Source: Winogradskyella marina
GTDB taxonomy: Bacteria > Bacteroidota > Bacteroidia > Flavobacteriales > Flavobacteriaceae
Length of the DNA: 64,000 nucleotides
Reading direction: 5' to 3'
NCBI RefSeq assembly: GCF_015645385.1
Contig: NZ_JADOET010000003.1
Span: 1 to 64,000 of the forward strand
The notes beneath the pieces were generated by a model that saw only the letters and a program-made list of their open reading frames with translations, did no database searches and was not told the DNA's origin. The first letter of the stretch is position 1; every line of letters begins with the position of its first letter. A program made the translations under genes and the position numbers. Shown here piece after piece: positions 63,239 to 64,000 of this stretch.

Positions 63239-64000
63239 TTATTTGTTTTTAGCCTCAATCCATTTACTCATATACTTAGTACTCTGCATAGATTGATGCC
63301 TAAATAATTGCCCAATAAAATTATTTTGGCGATGCGTTTCTAGATGATCAGAGAGCCAGTTAACATGTGTCGCAAAGTTACCTTCAAAATTAGCCTTATT
63401 AAAACGTTGGTCTAACACCTTAAATCCATTGTTCTTTTTTACTGACCAAAGATCCAAATTGGTATAAAGCGCTACAGCTTTGTCAGCAAAGGCTTCAGGA
63501 TTATCTCCTATTAAACCGTTGCTTTCCAATTCACCAAACATGCCTTCCGCTGCAATAGTAGACATGACACATGGTGTTCCATTTTGCATCGCATCGATTA
63601 ATTTGCCTTTAAGTCCTGCGCCAAATCTTAAGGATGCTAAGCAAACTCTTGCTTGTTCCATCACAACATTTACATCTTCTGCAAAACCTTTAATGAAAAA
63701 GCCTTCTTTTGGTTTATTGAGTTGTGTTACTTTTTGCGATTCATAAGCACCGTAAATATGCAATTCCGCTTTCGGTAAGCGTTGTCGTATTAATGGCCAA
63801 ATCGTCTGTTTTAGATATAAAACGGCATCATAATTTGGAGCGTGAAGAAAGTTGCCAATAGTTATAAAATGTTGCCGGGCTTCAAACGTTGGCACCTGAT
63901 TTTTTTCGTCTTCAGAAATAGGCTCTAATAAAAATGGTAAGTAATACAGTAAACTTTTATCAATTTTAAATTGATTGGTTAATATTTCTATCTCAGCTTC
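63239..64000 (-). CDS. glycosyltransferase, family 4-like, 5' end outside the window
   Basis: The C-terminal part (253 codons present) of a GT-B fold glycosyltransferase: TIGNFLHAPNYDAV, ELHIYGAYE, GFFIKGFAEDV and the donor-binding LASLRFGAGLKGKLIDAMQNGTPCVMST. The frame stays open to the window edge; the GTG at 63895 is internal. It probably builds a surface polysaccharide. Ends 34 bp from the pseudouridine synthase gene, convergent. Confidence 0.85.
   Translation of the reverse strand, partial: EAEIEILTNQFKIDKSLLYYLPFLLEPISEDEKNQVPTFEARQHFITIGNFLHAPNYDAVLYLKQTIWPLIRQRLPKAELHIYGAYESQKVTQLNKPKEGFFIKGFAEDVNVVMEQARVCLASLRFGAGLKGKLIDAMQNGTPCVMSTIAAEGMFGELESNGLIGDNPEAFADKAVALYTNLDLWSVKKNNGFKVLDQRFNKANFEGNFATHVNWLSDHLETHRQNNFIGQLFRHQSMQSTKYMSKWIEAKNK

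Overview
The window is AT-rich chromosome of a marine-type member of the Flavobacteriaceae (Bacteroidota). Evidence: a T9SS type A sorting tail on a LamG protein, Bacteroidota promoters (TTG, 19-20 bp spacer, TAnnTTTG) before rpsF, a DEAD-box helicase and a tetR gene, many Cys-lipoproteins, LytTR regulators with TPR histidine kinases, and family-typical HisS, RluA-like, DUF2147 and DUF4421 proteins. I cannot name the genus.

Layout. 1-708: tandem hairpin array and a dispersed palindromic element. 0.7-3.3 kb: Na+/H+ antiporter and small envelope or unknown proteins. 3.5-13.4 kb (minus strand): restriction block reading hsdR, a GIY-YIG nuclease cassette, hsdM, hsdS, an unknown 127-aa gene, mcrB, mcrC. 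13.8-20.6 kb (plus strand): HNH nuclease, coiled-coil protein, DUF4407 membrane protein, then an ECF sigma factor, a one-pass TPR protein (putative anti-sigma) and a membrane TPR-CHAT protease. 20.6-22.0 kb: three small proteins, two of them apparent paralogues. About 22.35 kb: the 3' half of a tRNA, probably tRNA-Arg(CCT), with a terminator, which looks like the right attachment end of a genomic island that carried the defence genes. 23.2-25.5 kb: gene-free array of about 0.4-0.5 kb imperfect repeats built from palindromes. From 25.5 kb on, mostly core functions: DASS transporter, two-component pairs, LamG/T9SS protein, hisS, ABC permease, GDPD, rpsF-rpsR-rplI, priA, LytS/LytTR pair, YihY, nadC, rlmH, hpf, rdgB, DEAD helicase, trmH, sirtuin. 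57.6-61.3 kb: a tetR-controlled stress cluster (Tat-exported HAD dehalogenase, SDR, lipoprotein-peroxiredoxin fusion) with two matching operators. The window ends inside a glycosyltransferase gene.

Three observations stand out. (1) A sigma factor / anti-sigma-like TPR protein / TPR-CHAT protease triad resembles the output arm of type III-E CRISPR (craspase) but has no CRISPR; I propose protease-triggered sigma release. (2) A family of small elements with a constant 12-nt loop (GAGCGCAGTCGA) and arms that co-vary from copy to copy; two inverted copies bracket the GIY-YIG gene inside the hsd operon, as if nuclease and palindromes move together. (3) Two near-identical 22-bp palindromes place tetR and the HAD-SDR-peroxiredoxin genes in one regulon.
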